Shown: positions 1 to 12,822, counted from the stretch's first letter. The stretch is DNA of 64,000 bases from Burkholderiaceae bacterium (GCA_027493945.1 JAOSJU010000003.1:86078-150077); one strand, 5' to 3'. Notes: generated by a model from the letters alone, not told the origin. Translations and numbers: made by a program.

Positions 1-601
1 GCGTGGCGTCGAACACCACCGGGCAGCCGGTCTCGCGCATGATCGCCAGCGAGCGCATGTCGGAGACGAGGTTGTTGTAGCCGAACGAGGCGCCGCGCTC
101 GCAGACGAGGATGTTGTCGCCGCCGCCGCCCGCCTCGATCGCCGCCGCGCGCGCCTTGTCGACCACGTTCTTCATGTCGTGCGGCGCGAGGAACTGGCCC
201 TTCTTGATGTTCACCGGCTTGCCGGTCGACGCCGCCGCGCGGATGAAATCGGTCTGGCGCACCAGGAACGCGGGCGTCTGCAGCGCATCGGCCACCGCCG
301 CCACAGGCGCGACCTGATCGATCTCGTGGACGTCGGTGAGCACCGGCACGCCGATCTGCCGGCGCACCTCCGCGAGGATCTTCAGCCCTTCGTCGAGCCC
401 CGGGCCGCGGAACGACGCGCCGGAACTGCGGTTGGCCTTGTCGAACGACGACTTGTAGATGAACGGGATGCCCAGCGAGCCGGCGATCTCCTTCAGCTGG
501 CCCGCCGTCTCGAGCGCCAGCTCGCGCGACTCGATCGCGCAGGGTCCGGCGATCAGGAAGAACGGGTGGTCGAGTCCGGCTTCGAATCCGCACAGGCGCA
601 T
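1..601 (-). CDS. kdsA: 3-deoxy-8-phosphooctulonate synthase, C-terminus cut by window edge
   Basis: KdsA condenses phosphoenolpyruvate with arabinose 5-phosphate to give KDO 8-phosphate, the committed step of the inner-core sugar of lipopolysaccharide, in the cytoplasm. The first 200 residues are present. The start reads [20 protein letters not shown], and later stretches such as [25 protein letters not shown] and [18 protein letters not shown] are hallmarks of the family. The ATG at 601 is preceded by a GAGGA ribosome site and lies 11 bp after the pyrG stop, so the two genes are probably co-transcribed. The rest lies beyond position 1. Confidence 0.97.
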   Translation of the reverse strand, partial: MRLCGFEAGLDHPFFLIAGPCAIESRELALETAGQLKEIAGSLGIPFIYKSSFDKANRSSGASFRGPGLDEGLKILAEVRRQIGVPVLTDVHEIDQVAPVAAVADALQTPAFLVRQTDFIRAAASTGKPVNIKKGQFLAPHDMKNVVDKARAAAIEAGGGGDNILVCERGASFGYNNLVSDMRSLAIMRETGCPVVFDAT

Positions 602-612
602 GCGCGGGTTCC

Positions 613-4826
<4,214 letters not shown>

Positions 4827-4837
4827 GGAGAACCGAC

Positions 4838-5491
4838 ATGCCCTGGAACCGTGACCAGATGGCCGCGCGCGCGGCCCGCGAGCTGCGCGACGGCTTCTAC
4901 GTCAACCTCGGCATCGGCCTGCCCACGCTGGTGGCCAACCACGTGCCGGCCGACATGGAAGTGTGGCTGCAGTCCGAGAACGGCCTGCTCGGCATCGGCC
5001 CCTTCCCCACCGACGACGAGGTCGACGCCGACCTGATCAACGCCGGCAAGCAGACCGTGACCACGCTGGCCGGCTCGTCGATCTTCTCGTCGGCCGATTC
5101 GTTCGCGATGATCCGCGGCGGCAAGATCAACCTGGCAATCCTCGGCGCGATGCAGGTCAGCGAAAAGGGCGACCTCGCCAACTGGATGATCCCCGGCAAG
5201 ATGGTCAAGGGCATGGGCGGCGCGATGGACCTCGTCGCCGGCGTGGGCCGCGTCATCGTGCTGATGGAGCACACCGCGAAGAAGAAGGACGGCACCGAAG
5301 AACAGAAGATCCTGAAGGCCTGCGCGCTGCCGCTCACCGGCGTGGGCGTGGTCGACATGATCATCACCGACCTCGGCGTGCTCGACGTGACGCCAAAGGG
5401 CCTGAAGCTGCGCGAGCTCGCGCCCGGCGTCACGAAGGAAGAAGTCGCCGCGAAGACCGGCTGCCCGGTCGACGTGTCGGGCGTGCAGTAG
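4838..5491 (+). CDS. scoB: 3-oxoacid (acetoacetate) CoA-transferase subunit B
   Basis: Partner of ScoA in the CoA-transferase heterodimer or heterotetramer. The 217-residue protein starts [19 protein letters not shown] after an AAGGAGAA ribosome site. It contains the catalytic glutamate in [13 protein letters not shown], the residue that forms the glutamyl-CoA thioester intermediate in this family. Length and order (A then B, 11 bp apart) match known operons. Ten bases after the stop a 20-bp perfect hairpin begins, a plausible transcript end. Confidence 0.97.
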   Translation: MPWNRDQMAARAARELRDGFYVNLGIGLPTLVANHVPADMEVWLQSENGLLGIGPFPTDDEVDADLINAGKQTVTTLAGSSIFSSADSFAMIRGGKINLAILGAMQVSEKGDLANWMIPGKMVKGMGGAMDLVAGVGRVIVLMEHTAKKKDGTEEQKILKACALPLTGVGVVDMIITDLGVLDVTPKGLKLRELAPGVTKEEVAAKTGCPVDVSGVQ

Positions 5492-5501
5492 GTGCGTCGG
5501 C

Positions 5502-5546
5502 GCCGAAGCCTCTTGCCGGGCCCGTTGCCCGGCAAGAGGCTTCGGC
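5502..5546 (+). terminator. 20-bp perfect hairpin after scoB
   Basis: GCCGAAGCCTCTTGCCGGGC (5502-5521) is fully complementary to 5527-5546, with the 5-base loop CCGTT. It lies 10 bp after the scoB stop and between convergent genes. There is no T run, so it is an imperfect fit to a classical intrinsic terminator. Part of it (5515-5535) can instead pair with 5661-5681, giving two mutually exclusive folds. Confidence 0.6.
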
Positions 5547-5665
5547 CCCGCTTCGCGGGGCTTCCGGCGTCTACCTCGCAAATCGGCACCCGCCTCGTAC
5601 GCGCTGCGCGCGGACGAGCGGGTCCCGCCGATTTGCTTTCGGTAGCCCGCCGCTCGCCTATTGCC
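5531..5665 (+). repeat. Structured repeat element, copy 1
   Basis: This is the first of two copies of an element of about 135 bp; the second (5887-6020) is inverted. The conserved left edge reads GAGGCTTCGGCC, a small CCGCTTCGCGG hairpin, then CTTCCGGCGTCTACCTC. The conserved right edge reads TTTCGGTAGCCCGCCGCTCG. Between them is a hairpin: GCAAATCGGC (5578-5587) pairs with GCCGATTTGC (5627-5636), and ACCCG with CGGGT, then CTCGT with ACGAG. The copy is flanked by its own 21-bp inverted repeat (5515-5535 and 5661-5681). Function unknown. Confidence 0.75.
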
Positions 5666-5693
5666 GGGCAACGGGCCCGGCTTCAGGTCCGGC

Positions 5694-5779
5694 GCCTCTG
5701 GAGACGTCGTGGCGTTCGGGTGCGCACGATCGCACGCGCCGATCCACGATGCGCGAACACCACCATGGCATCCAGAGGC
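5694..5779. repeat. Imperfect inverted repeat between the two structured elements
   Basis: GCCTCTGGA (5694-5702) pairs with TCCAGAGGC (5771-5779). Further in, GTGGCGTTCG pairs with CGAACACCAC with one mismatch. The outer bases overlap the first bases of the 110-bp palindrome arm that follows. No coding capacity is evident. Confidence 0.5.
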
Positions 5780-6130
5780 TCACGCTGTCGGCGGCGCGGG
5801 CGCACCGGGCGGGTCAGTCGGCTCGGGTCCGTGGCTTCGGGCCGGTTGGGGCGCCGAGAGGGCGGCCCTGCGCCCCTTCCGGGGCAATAGGCGAGCGGCG
5901 GGCTACCGAAAGGAAATCCGCGGGACCCGTCGCCGTCGGGCGCGCAGCGCCCGTCGGCCGCGGGTGCGGATTTCCGAGGTAGACGCCGGAAGCCCCCGCG
6001 AAGCGGGGGCCGAAGCCTCTTGCCCCGGAAGGGGCGCAGGGCCGCCCTCTCGGCGCCCCAACCGGCCCGAAGCCACGGACCCGAGCCGACTGACCCGCCC
6101 GGTGCGCCCGCGCCGCCGACAGCGTGAGCC
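5777..6130. repeat. 110-bp perfect inverted repeat arms around a 134-bp centre
   Basis: Bases 5777-5886 are, by eye, an exact reverse complement of 6021-6130 (begins GGCTCACGCTGTCGGCGG, inner end CCTTCCGGGGCA). The centre (5887-6020) is the second copy of the structured element. The arms carry no gene. The right arm ends 10 bp before the stop codon of the convergent thioesterase gene at 6141. Perfect arms of this length are unusual because long palindromes are unstable, so the duplication is either recent or maintained. Confidence 0.8.
5887..6020 (-). repeat. Structured repeat element, copy 2 (inverted)
   Basis: Read on the minus strand this has the same edges as copy 1 (AGGCTTCGGCC, CTTCCGGCGTCTACCTC, TTTCGGTAGCCCGCCGCTCG). 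Its main stem is GGAAATCCGC pairing with GCGGATTTCC (5912-5921 with 5966-5975). Relative to copy 1, two base pairs of the 10-bp stem are swapped on both strands, so pairing is kept. The apical stem (GGGCGC with GCGCCC) differs in sequence but still pairs. Confidence 0.75.
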
Positions 6131-6140
6131 GACGCGCCAG

Positions 6141-6560
6141 TTACCGCAGCCGTGACCCGAGGATCGCCTGGCGCGCGAATTCGGGCAGCGGCGCCGACTT
6201 GTGCTTCGAGTAGTCGACCCAGACTACTTTCGCCGCCCCCTGCGCATACACCGTCTGCGGATCGTCGGTGCGCAGCATGTCGACGAAGGTCTCGAAGCTC
6301 GAGCGTCCCATCGCCCCGACATACTGGCGCGCCAGCACCGTGCCCGGGTATTGCAGCTCGCGCAGGAAGGTGCAGCTCGCATTGACGATCAGCGGCCCCT
6401 CGCCCGCAGGCTCCGGCCGGAACCCCAGCGTGTCGAACCAGCTGATGCGCAGCTGCTCCATGTAGCGGAAATAGACCGTATTATTCACGTGGCCCATCGC
6501 GTCCATGTCGCCCCAGCGGATCGGCATTTCGAGTTCGAAGACCAGGATGCGCTCGCTCAC
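6141..6560 (-). CDS. Acyl-CoA thioesterase, 4-hydroxybenzoyl-CoA thioesterase (hot-dog) family
   Basis: A 139-residue single hot-dog-fold protein. MPIRWGDMDAMGHVNNTVYF contains the family signature in which the Asp and the HVNN segment form the active site. Such enzymes hydrolyse short or aromatic acyl-CoAs in the cytoplasm; the substrate here cannot be told. I chose the GTG at 6560 (GTGAGCGAGCGC), which gives a normal-length N-terminus; the first ATG is only 11 codons further in, immediately before the catalytic segment. It converges on scoB across the repeat region and is divergent from the DUF3422 gene. Confidence 0.88.
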   Translation of the reverse strand: MSERILVFELEMPIRWGDMDAMGHVNNTVYFRYMEQLRISWFDTLGFRPEPAGEGPLIVNASCTFLRELQYPGTVLARQYVGAMGRSSFETFVDMLRTDDPQTVYAQGAAKVVWVDYSKHKSAPLPEFARQAILGSRLR

Positions 6561-6623
6561 TTGTTTGCCTCGCCCATCGACCGGCGCCCGCGGCCGACTC
6601 GATCGCCACGACGCCGCTTGATC

Positions 6624-7910
6624 ATGATCGCCCATCCCGACCGGGACGCGCTGCAGAACGAAATCCATGCACGGCCTCGCCAGCCGCTGGCGACGCCGCA
6701 GCGAGTGTCGCACATCGCGCTGCTGCGCCCGGCGCGCATCGAGGACCGCACGGCCGACGATCCGCTCGCGCGGCTGTGCGCGATCGCCGGCATCGCCGCG
6801 CCCGACACGCGCGACGGGCACTTCTTCGCCGACTTCGGCGCGTTTCGCCTCAAGCGCGAGCGCCACGGGGAATTCGACGACTACACCGTCTACTGCGACG
6901 GCGGCGACGCGCGCGCGCCGTTCGCGCGCCCCGCCATCGACGCGCTGCCCGAGGGCTGGCTCGAAACGCTGCCTGGCCTGCTGATCGCCGCGGTCCACGT
7001 CGCGTTGCTGCCGGCGCGCGAGATGTCCGACGACCCCATCGGCGCGGCCGACACGTTCGGTGCGAGCGAACTCGCCGGCGCGTCGATCGCCGACGGCGCG
7101 GCTCGCGCGTTCACCGACTTTCGCGTCGACGAGCGCGGCTTCACCCGCGTGCTGGTGATCGATCGTTCGCTCAGCCCCGCCTACGCGGGCCGCGTGGTGC
7201 AGCGCCTGATCGAGGTCGAGGTCTACCGGATGATGGCGATGCTCGCCTTCCCGCTGGCACGCACCAGCGCCGCCGAGCTCGACCAGCTCGAGGCCTCGCT
7301 CGGCGCGCTGGTCGGCAGGCTGGAATCGGCACCGGTGCAGGAAGAGCCGGCGCTGCTCGGCGAAGTGAGCCGGCTCGCCGGCACCGTGGAGCGGATCGCG
7401 GCCTCGGTGGGCTTTCGCTTCGGCGCCGCGCGCGCCTACCACTCGCTGGTGCGCCAGCGCGGCACCGAGCTGCGCCAGCAGCGGCTGCCCGGCCTGCAGA
7501 CGCTCACCGCGTTCCTCGAGCGCCGCTTCGACCCGGCGATGGCGTTCTGCGAGAGCGTCGGGCGGCGCATCGAATCGGTGGCCGAGCGCATCGCGCGCGC
7601 CAGCGCGCTGCTGCGCACCCGCGTCGAGATCGAGCGCGAACGGCACAACCAGGAGCTGCTCGCGACGATGAACCGGCGCGCCCGGCTGCAGCTGCACCTG
7701 CAGCAGACAGTGGAAGGCTTGTCGGTGGCGGCGATCACCTATTACGGCGCCGGCATCGCCCACTACCTGTTCGAAGCGATGAAGGCGATCGGCTGGCCGG
7801 TCGACCCGCAACTGGCCACCGGGCTTGCAGTCGTGCCGATCGCGATCGCGGTGGCGCTCGGCGTGCGCCACATCCGCGAAGGCATCCGCAGGCGGCTCGG
7901 CGGCACGTAG
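6624..7910 (+). CDS. DUF3422 family membrane-anchored protein
   Basis: A 428-residue protein that opens with HPDRDALQNEIHARP, the typical start of DUF3422 proteins. The long soluble N-terminal part is followed by a helical region (about residues 210-350) and two C-terminal hydrophobic segments (ISYYGAGIAHYLFEA-like and GLAVVPIAIAVALGV), a topology recalling CorA-type hairpins. No biochemical role is established to my knowledge. It is transcribed alone from the region shared with the thioesterase gene and converges on the SDR gene. Confidence 0.85.
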   Translation: MIAHPDRDALQNEIHARPRQPLATPQRVSHIALLRPARIEDRTADDPLARLCAIAGIAAPDTRDGHFFADFGAFRLKRERHGEFDDYTVYCDGGDARAPFARPAIDALPEGWLETLPGLLIAAVHVALLPAREMSDDPIGAADTFGASELAGASIADGAARAFTDFRVDERGFTRVLVIDRSLSPAYAGRVVQRLIEVEVYRMMAMLAFPLARTSAAELDQLEASLGALVGRLESAPVQEEPALLGEVSRLAGTVERIAASVGFRFGAARAYHSLVRQRGTELRQQRLPGLQTLTAFLERRFDPAMAFCESVGRRIESVAERIARASALLRTRVEIERERHNQELLATMNRRARLQLHLQQTVEGLSVAAITYYGAGIAHYLFEAMKAIGWPVDPQLATGLAVVPIAIAVALGVRHIREGIRRRLGGT

Positions 7911-7948
7911 CAGGCCGTGCCGCGGCCGCCGTGGCCCGCGCTACGCCG

Positions 7949-8722
7949 TCAAACCCCGAACCCGTCGTCGGCCGCGATCACCGCGCCATTCACGAAGCTC
8001 GACCGCTCGGAGGCGAGCAGCAGCAGCACGCCGTCGAGATCCTCGGGCTTGCCGACACGCCGGCGCGGCAGCATCTGGATCAGCTTCTGGCCGGCCTCGG
8101 TCTGCCAATGGTGCGCGTTGATCTCGGTCTCGATGTAGCCGGGGCAGATCGCGTTGACGTTGATGTTGTAGCGTCCCCACTCGAGCGCCATCGCCTTCGT
8201 CATCTGCACCACCGCGGCCTTGCTCATGCAGTAGACGCCGATCTGCGCGAGCACGCGTAGCGCCGCCATCGACGCGATGTTGACGATGCGCCCCTGGCGC
8301 TCCGGGTCGATCTTCGCGCGCGCGATCATCCGGCGCGCGATCTCCTGCGCGACGAAGAACGCGCCGCGCGTGTTGGTGCCGAAGACGAAGTCGAAGTCTT
8401 CGGGCTTCACGTCGACGAGCCGCTGCGTCGTGCTCACCCCCGAGTTGTTCACCAGGATGTCGATCGGCCCGGCGTCGTTCTCGGCCTGCTCGACCGCCGC
8501 CCGGATGCTCGCCGGATCGGTGACGTCCAGCGCCACCACGTGCGCGTCGCCGCCGGCTGCCTCGATCTCGGCGCGCAGCTCCTTCAGCCGCTCGACGCGT
8601 CGCGAGGCGAGCACCACCTGCGCGCCGTTGTCGGCGAGCACGCGCGCGAAGCGCGCTCCGAGCCCGCTGGAGGCACCGGTGACGAGGGCGGTCTTGCCGT
8701 CGAGGTCGAAGCGGGTGGGCAC
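7949..8722 (-). CDS. Short-chain dehydrogenase/reductase (SDR)
   Basis: A 257-residue classical SDR, NAD(P)-dependent. The cofactor loop is TGASSGLG near residue 16, followed by NNSG, the catalytic serine in NIASMAAL and the YCMSK (YxxxK) active site, then [14 protein letters not shown]. The C-terminal segment resembles beta-ketoacyl or 3-hydroxyacyl-CoA type SDRs; the substrate cannot be assigned. I set the start at the GTG at 8722 because GGAGAG lies just upstream and the protein then begins [16 protein letters not shown], a normal N-terminus. It is divergent from the ETF-QO gene. Confidence 0.9.
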   Translation of the reverse strand: MPTRFDLDGKTALVTGASSGLGARFARVLADNGAQVVLASRRVERLKELRAEIEAAGGDAHVVALDVTDPASIRAAVEQAENDAGPIDILVNNSGVSTTQRLVDVKPEDFDFVFGTNTRGAFFVAQEIARRMIARAKIDPERQGRIVNIASMAALRVLAQIGVYCMSKAAVVQMTKAMALEWGRYNINVNAICPGYIETEINAHHWQTEAGQKLIQMLPRRRVGKPEDLDGVLLLLASERSSFVNGAVIAADDGFGV

Positions 8723-8861
8723 GATGGACTCTCCTGTACGAAGGCGGCTCGGCCACGATGTTAGCCGATGCGACGCGGCGCGCCATTTGCGCGCGATCGC
8801 CGGTTTCCGGGACAATCGTGGCCGCTGCACGTTTCCTCGAGGCACCCGGAGAGCCCACTTC

Positions 8862-10510
8862 ATGGACATTGAGCGCGAATCGATGGAGTACGACGTCGTG
8901 ATCGTCGGCGGCGGGCCCGCCGGCCTCGCGGCTGCGATCCGTCTGAAGCAGCTCGCCGCCGAAAAAGGCAACGAGATCGGCGTGTGCGTCATCGAGAAAG
9001 GTTCGGAGATCGGCGCGCACATCCTGTCGGGTGCGGTGATGGATCCGCGCGCCATCGACGAGCTGCTGCCCGACTGGCGCGAGCGCGGTGCGCCGCTCGA
9101 CACCGTCGTAAGCGAAGACCGGTTCCTGTTCCTGTCCGAGACCGGCGCACGCCAGGTGCCGAACTGGATGTTGCCTGCGTGCTTCACGAACCACGGCAAC
9201 TACGTGGTGCGCTTGGGCAACGTGGTGCGCTGGCTGGGCGAGCAGGCCGAAGCGCTGGGCGTGGAGATCTTCCCCGGCTTCGCCGCCGCCGAGGTGCTCT
9301 ACCACGCCGACGGATCGGTCAAGGGCGTGGCCACCGGCAACATGGGCATCGGCCGCGACGGCCAGCCCACCGACAGCTTCCAGCCCGGCATGGAACTGCA
9401 CGCGAAGTACACCTTCTTCGCCGAGGGCTCGCGCGGACACCTGGGTAAGCAGCTGATCGCGAAGTTCGCGCTCGACGCCGGCCGCGATCCGCAGAGCTAC
9501 GGCATCGGGCTGAAAGAGCTCTGGGAGATCGAGCCGTCGAAATCGAAGCCCGGGCTGGTGATCCATACCGCGGGCTGGCCGCTCGACAGCGCCACCTACG
9601 GCGGCTCGTTCTTGTATCACCGGGCGACGACAAGGTGGCGGTCGGCTACGTGGTGGGCCTGAACTACCGCAACCCGTACCTGTCGCCGTACGAGGAGTTC
9701 CAGCGCTACAAGACGCACCCGGCGATCCGCGCCTTCCTCGAAGGCGGCAAGCGGCTCGCCTACGGTGCGCGCGCGATCACTGCCGGCGGCCTGAACTCGC
9801 TGCCGAAGTTCGTCTTCCCCGGCGGCTGCCTGGTGGGTTGCGACGCCGGCTTCCTGAACGGCTCGCGGATCAAGGGCAGCCACGCGGCGATCAAGACCGG
9901 CATGCTCGCCGCCGAGGCCGCCTTCGCGGCGCTGGCCGATGGGCGCTCGGGCGACGAGCTCGTGGCCTACGCCGAGGCCTTCCGCGCATCGTGGCTGCAC
10001 GACGAGCTGTACCGCGCGCGCAACTTCAAGCCGGCGATGGGCAAGGGCCTGTGGCTCGGCACGCTGCTGGTGGGCATCGACCAGGTGCTGTTCCGCGGCA
10101 AGGCGCCGTTCACGCTGCACACCACGAAGCCCGACCATGAGTACCTGCTGCCCGCGGCCGAGTGCCAGCCGATCCCATATCCGAAGCCCGACGGCACGTT
10201 GAGCTTCGACCGCCTCTCGTCGGTGTTCATCTCGAACACCAACCACGAGGAGAACCAGCCGATCCACCTCACGCTGAAGGATCCGGCCGTGCCGGTCGCG
10301 GTGAACCTCGCGCGCTATGCCGGGCCCGAGCAGCGCTACTGCCCGGCCGGCGTGTACGAATTCGTGCGGGACGACGATGGCACCGAGCGCCTGCAGATCA
10401 ACGCGCAGAACTGCGTGCATTGCAAGACCTGCGACATCAAGGATCCGACCCAGAACATCGTCTGGGTCGCGCCCGAGGGCGGCGGCGGGCCGAACTACTC
10501 CGGCATGTGA
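8862..10510 (+). CDS. Electron transfer flavoprotein-ubiquinone oxidoreductase, frame change near 9620
   Basis: ETF-QO passes electrons from reduced ETF (fed by acyl-CoA dehydrogenases) to ubiquinone at the inner membrane. The FAD-binding motif [16 protein letters not shown] is near residue 12, and the C-terminal 4Fe-4S site is [16 protein letters not shown] with the fourth Cys in [10 protein letters not shown]. After TYGGSFLYH (9618) the frame must change to continue [20 protein letters not shown]. One base appears to be missing at the CACCGGG run near 9620. Together the pieces give the normal length of about 549 residues. A quinone reductase partner to the SDR or CoA genes nearby is possible but unproven. 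Confidence 0.95.
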
Positions 10511-10541
10511 GCGGGCGCAGCGGCCCGCTCGCCGAGCCGAC

Positions 10542-11135
10542 TCAGATCGGCTTCTTCAGGAACAGCGCCCCGCGGATCTGCCCCGGTTGGTAACCGGTTG
10601 CGCGATCGGCCGGATACAGCGCCTGCAGCTTCGCCTTCACCGGCTCGCTCAGCTTGTCGACGCTGCCGTGGCACTGCACGCACAGCGGCTGCGTGGGCAA
10701 GGCCTTGGCGTAGCGGAACACCTGCCGGCCGCCTTCGTCGACGACCTGCCAGGTCTCCAGGGTCGGAGCTGCCGCGCCGGCGGCCGCCTGCGTATCGAAG
10801 CGCTCGAGCGCGGCCCGCTCCCAGGCATCGGGCACGCCTTTCGGATTGCGGTTGCGCAGGCTCGCGCGGCGCACGTTCCAGCCGGAGCGCTCGGACGCGG
10901 CGCGCGCCATCTGCGGCGCCTTCTCGCGACAGACCTCGATCGCACCGGCAGGCCCGCTGCGGTTCAGCTCGTCGGTGAGCACGGTGAGCAGGTTGGCGGG
11001 CACCGTGGCCGCGAGGTTGCGCGCCTGGTCAAGGTAGCCGGGTGGCGCGGCAACCGGTTCGGTCGGCGCAGCCGCGCATCCGGCGAGCAGCAGCGCGGCG
11101 AGCGCGGGGATGGCACGGGTCACCTGGTGCGTCAT
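10542..11135 (-). CDS. DUF3365 lipoprotein with a CxxCH haem-binding motif
   Basis: A 197-residue protein with a lipoprotein signal (ALAALLLAGC; cleavage before Cys near residue 20), so it is anchored at the periplasmic face. CVQCHG near residue 155 is a c-type haem attachment motif. The surrounding sequence fits the Tll0287-like/DUF3365 family, which binds haem and is often a redox or gas sensor domain. The ATG at 11135 has a strong AAGGAGGAAG site. It converges on ETF-QO. The exact role is unknown. Confidence 0.82.
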   Translation of the reverse strand: MTHQVTRAIPALAALLLAGCAAAPTEPVAAPPGYLDQARNLAATVPANLLTVLTDELNRSGPAGAIEVCREKAPQMARAASERSGWNVRRASLRNRNPKGVPDAWERAALERFDTQAAAGAAAPTLETWQVVDEGGRQVFRYAKALPTQPLCVQCHGSVDKLSEPVKAKLQALYPADRATGYQPGQIRGALFLKKPI

Positions 11136-11335
11136 CGGGTCTTCCTCCTTGGTTACGCCAATAGTCGAGAACCCCGAATGGGTACTCATGCGTATTGGGC
11201 GCAGTCGGCGACGCGCCGTCCATACCCATTGCGGGGGATGCGCAGCCGAACGCGAACGGCGCGCGGATACGACCGACGGCCGACGCCTTGGCAACGTTCG
11301 ACCGACTGTCCTGGTAGCGTCAGTCGGAGTAGAAT

Positions 11336-11352
11336 AATCAGAAAATCTGATT
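11336..11352 (+). promoter_or_regulatory. Inverted repeat, likely operator of the toxin-antitoxin module
   Basis: AATCAG-AAAAT-CTGATT is a 6-bp inverted repeat that ends 16 bp before the antitoxin start. The position fits the autoregulation usual for Phd/VapB-type antitoxins. A short AT-rich stretch (AGAATAAT) just upstream could be a -10 element. Confidence 0.5.
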
Positions 11353-11368
11353 GTCAGGCTCCACACTC

Positions 11369-11653
11369 ATGACCTCGAAGCGCGTCACCGCCACCGAATT
11401 TGCCCGCAACCTGTCATCGATGCTCAGCGAAGTGCACTACCGCGGGATCTCGCTCGAAGTCTGCCGCGGCCGGGAGACGGTCGCCCGGGTCGTGCCGTCG
11501 GGACCCCCGGCGGGGTTTCCGGTGGCGCGGCTCAACGACCTGTTCGCAACGCTGCCCCGGCTCGGCGCCGGCGATGCGGGCCGCTTCCTCGCCGATCTGG
11601 ACGAACTCGACCGCACCGTCGGCGAAGCAGGGGCCGACGCATGGGCCTCGTGA
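11369..11653 (+). CDS. Phd/YefM-like antitoxin
   Basis: A 94-residue protein whose start (VTATEFARNLSSMLSEV...) resembles the DNA-binding N-terminus of Phd/YefM antitoxins. The Gly/Pro-rich middle and the acidic helix near the end (RFLADLDELDRTV) would wrap the toxin. The stop overlaps the toxin start by 13 bp, the usual antitoxin-first arrangement. I took the ATG at 11369, not an in-frame upstream GTG at 11351, because the operator-like repeat covers that site. Confidence 0.82.
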   Translation: MTSKRVTATEFARNLSSMLSEVHYRGISLEVCRGRETVARVVPSGPPAGFPVARLNDLFATLPRLGAGDAGRFLADLDELDRTVGEAGADAWAS

Positions 11654-12039
11654 TCGACACCAACGTCTTCATCCTCGCCGAGAAGAGCGACGCGCGGATC
11701 GATTTCACCCGCTGGGCGCAGCACGGCGACGCCTTCATCTCGTCGGTAACGATCTCCGAGCTCTGGGTCGGCGTGCACAAGGCCGACTCGGCCAAGCGCC
11801 GGGGCAGGCGCGCAGCCTTCGTCGAGGCCATCGAGGCAGCCATCCCCACGCTGGATTTCACCGCCGCGGTCGCCCGGGTCCACGCACGAATGCTGGCCGA
11901 CCTGCCGTCGGGCACCACGGTGGGTGCGCACGACGCGCTGATCGGCGCGACCGCACGCTGCTTCGATCACGCAGTGCTGACGGATAACGTGCGCGACTTC
12001 TCGCGCCTTCCGGGCGTGAAAGTGGTGGCGCTGCGCTGA
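11641..12039 (+). CDS. vapC: VapC-like PIN-domain ribonuclease toxin
   Basis: A 132-residue PIN protein. The acidic active-site residues are seen in MGLVIDTNVFI (Asp6), ISELWVGV (Glu) and the late VGAHDALIGATA and LTDNVRDF segments. VapC toxins cleave tRNA or rRNA when freed from the antitoxin. The gene overlaps its antitoxin and ends shortly before a strong hairpin at 12057. Confidence 0.9.
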   Translation: MGLVIDTNVFILAEKSDARIDFTRWAQHGDAFISSVTISELWVGVHKADSAKRRGRRAAFVEAIEAAIPTLDFTAAVARVHARMLADLPSGTTVGAHDALIGATARCFDHAVLTDNVRDFSRLPGVKVVALR

Positions 12040-12056
12040 TCGCAACGCCCTGAAAC

Positions 12057-12085
12057 GCTTCGCGCCGGCAGGACCGGCGCGAAGC
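12057..12085. terminator. 12-bp hairpin between convergent genes
   Basis: GCTTCGCGCCGG, loop CAGGA, CCGGCGCGAAGC. It lies between the vapC end (12039, plus) and the RRM gene end (12114, minus), so it can serve both transcripts. No T run is present. Confidence 0.55.
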
Positions 12086-12113
12086 AATGAGGACAGCAGG
12101 GAGAAAGGGCCTT

Positions 12114-12602
12114 CTATTGGCCGAACTGGCGGGCGCGCCGCTGGCCGCCGCGGCCGCCGCCGCCTTCGCGGTCGCCGCCATAACCACCGCCGCCACCACC
12201 GTAGCCGCCGCCACCACCGCCGCCGTAGCCGCCTCCACGGCCACCGCCGCCGCCACCGTAGCCACCGCCACCGCCACCGCCACCTCGGCCGCCACCGCCG
12301 CCATAGCCACCGCCACCTCGGCCGCCGCCGCCACTACCAAAGCCGCCGCCGCCGGACTGCTCGCGCGCCTCGTTGACCACCAGGCTGCGGCCTTCGAGCG
12401 AATAGCCGTTCAGGGCGCGGATAGCGGCCTGTGCAGCCTCGTCGGAAGCCATCGTGACGAAACCGAAGCCGCGCGAGCGGCCGGTTTCGCGATCGGTGAC
12501 GATCTTGGCGTCGATGACTTCACCGTGATTGCCGAACAGCTGCGACAGCTGCGCGTCGGTCGCGCGCCACGGCAGGTTGCCCACGTAGATCTTGGTTCCC
12601 AT
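12114..12602 (-). CDS. Glycine-rich RNA-binding protein with one RRM
   Basis: A 162-residue protein. An RRM spans residues 1-80, with RNP2 KIYVGNL near the start and RNP1 RGFGFVTM near residue 46. A tail of about 70 residues is made of GGGGYGGGG-type runs, ending RRARQFGQ. Bacterial proteins of this kind are often cold-induced and act as RNA chaperones. The tail is highly repetitive at the DNA level and may vary in length between strains. The start at 12602 has an upstream GAGGAA site. The leader (12603-12680) can form a long hairpin that may matter for regulation. Confidence 0.92.
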   Translation of the reverse strand: MGTKIYVGNLPWRATDAQLSQLFGNHGEVIDAKIVTDRETGRSRGFGFVTMASDEAAQAAIRALNGYSLEGRSLVVNEAREQSGGGGFGSGGGGRGGGGYGGGGGRGGGGGGGGYGGGGGGRGGGYGGGGGGGYGGGGGGYGGDREGGGGRGGQRRARQFGQ

Positions 12603-12631
12603 CGAAACTCGTTCCTCGGACCGTTGAACTC

Positions 12632-12706
12632 ATTGCATTTCGAGGGACACCTGAGCGAGCAAACCGGGAAATGCAATACCGCGGACCGGGTTGCCGGTCC
12701 GTTTTT
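12632..12706 (+). ncRNA. Possible small RNA or leader: hairpin plus intrinsic terminator
   Basis: On the plus strand ATTGCATTTC (12632-12641) pairs with GAAATGCAAT (12668-12677). Four bases later CGGACCGG-GTTG-CCGGTCCG (12682-12701) is followed by TTTTT, a textbook Rho-independent terminator. No plus-strand gene lies directly upstream (the nearest ends at 12039 and has its own hairpin). The first hairpin also lies in the presumed 5' leader of the RRM gene on the other strand. No known family is recognised. Confidence 0.45.
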
Positions 12707-12822
12707 CGACTTTGCCACAAACCACCATGAATGCACAGTGGCGTCGCGATGCCGGCGGCGATCCGCCACATCGGAGGCCTGTTCGAGGCGCGGCGGCAAT
12801 ACCGCTTGAAAAACCCTCGATA

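Noticed and set aside
12128..12350. Tandem GCC/ACC-rich repeats resembling a CRISPR or minisatellite
   Set aside because: They encode the glycine-rich tail of the RRM protein in frame; there are no spacers or unique repeat units.
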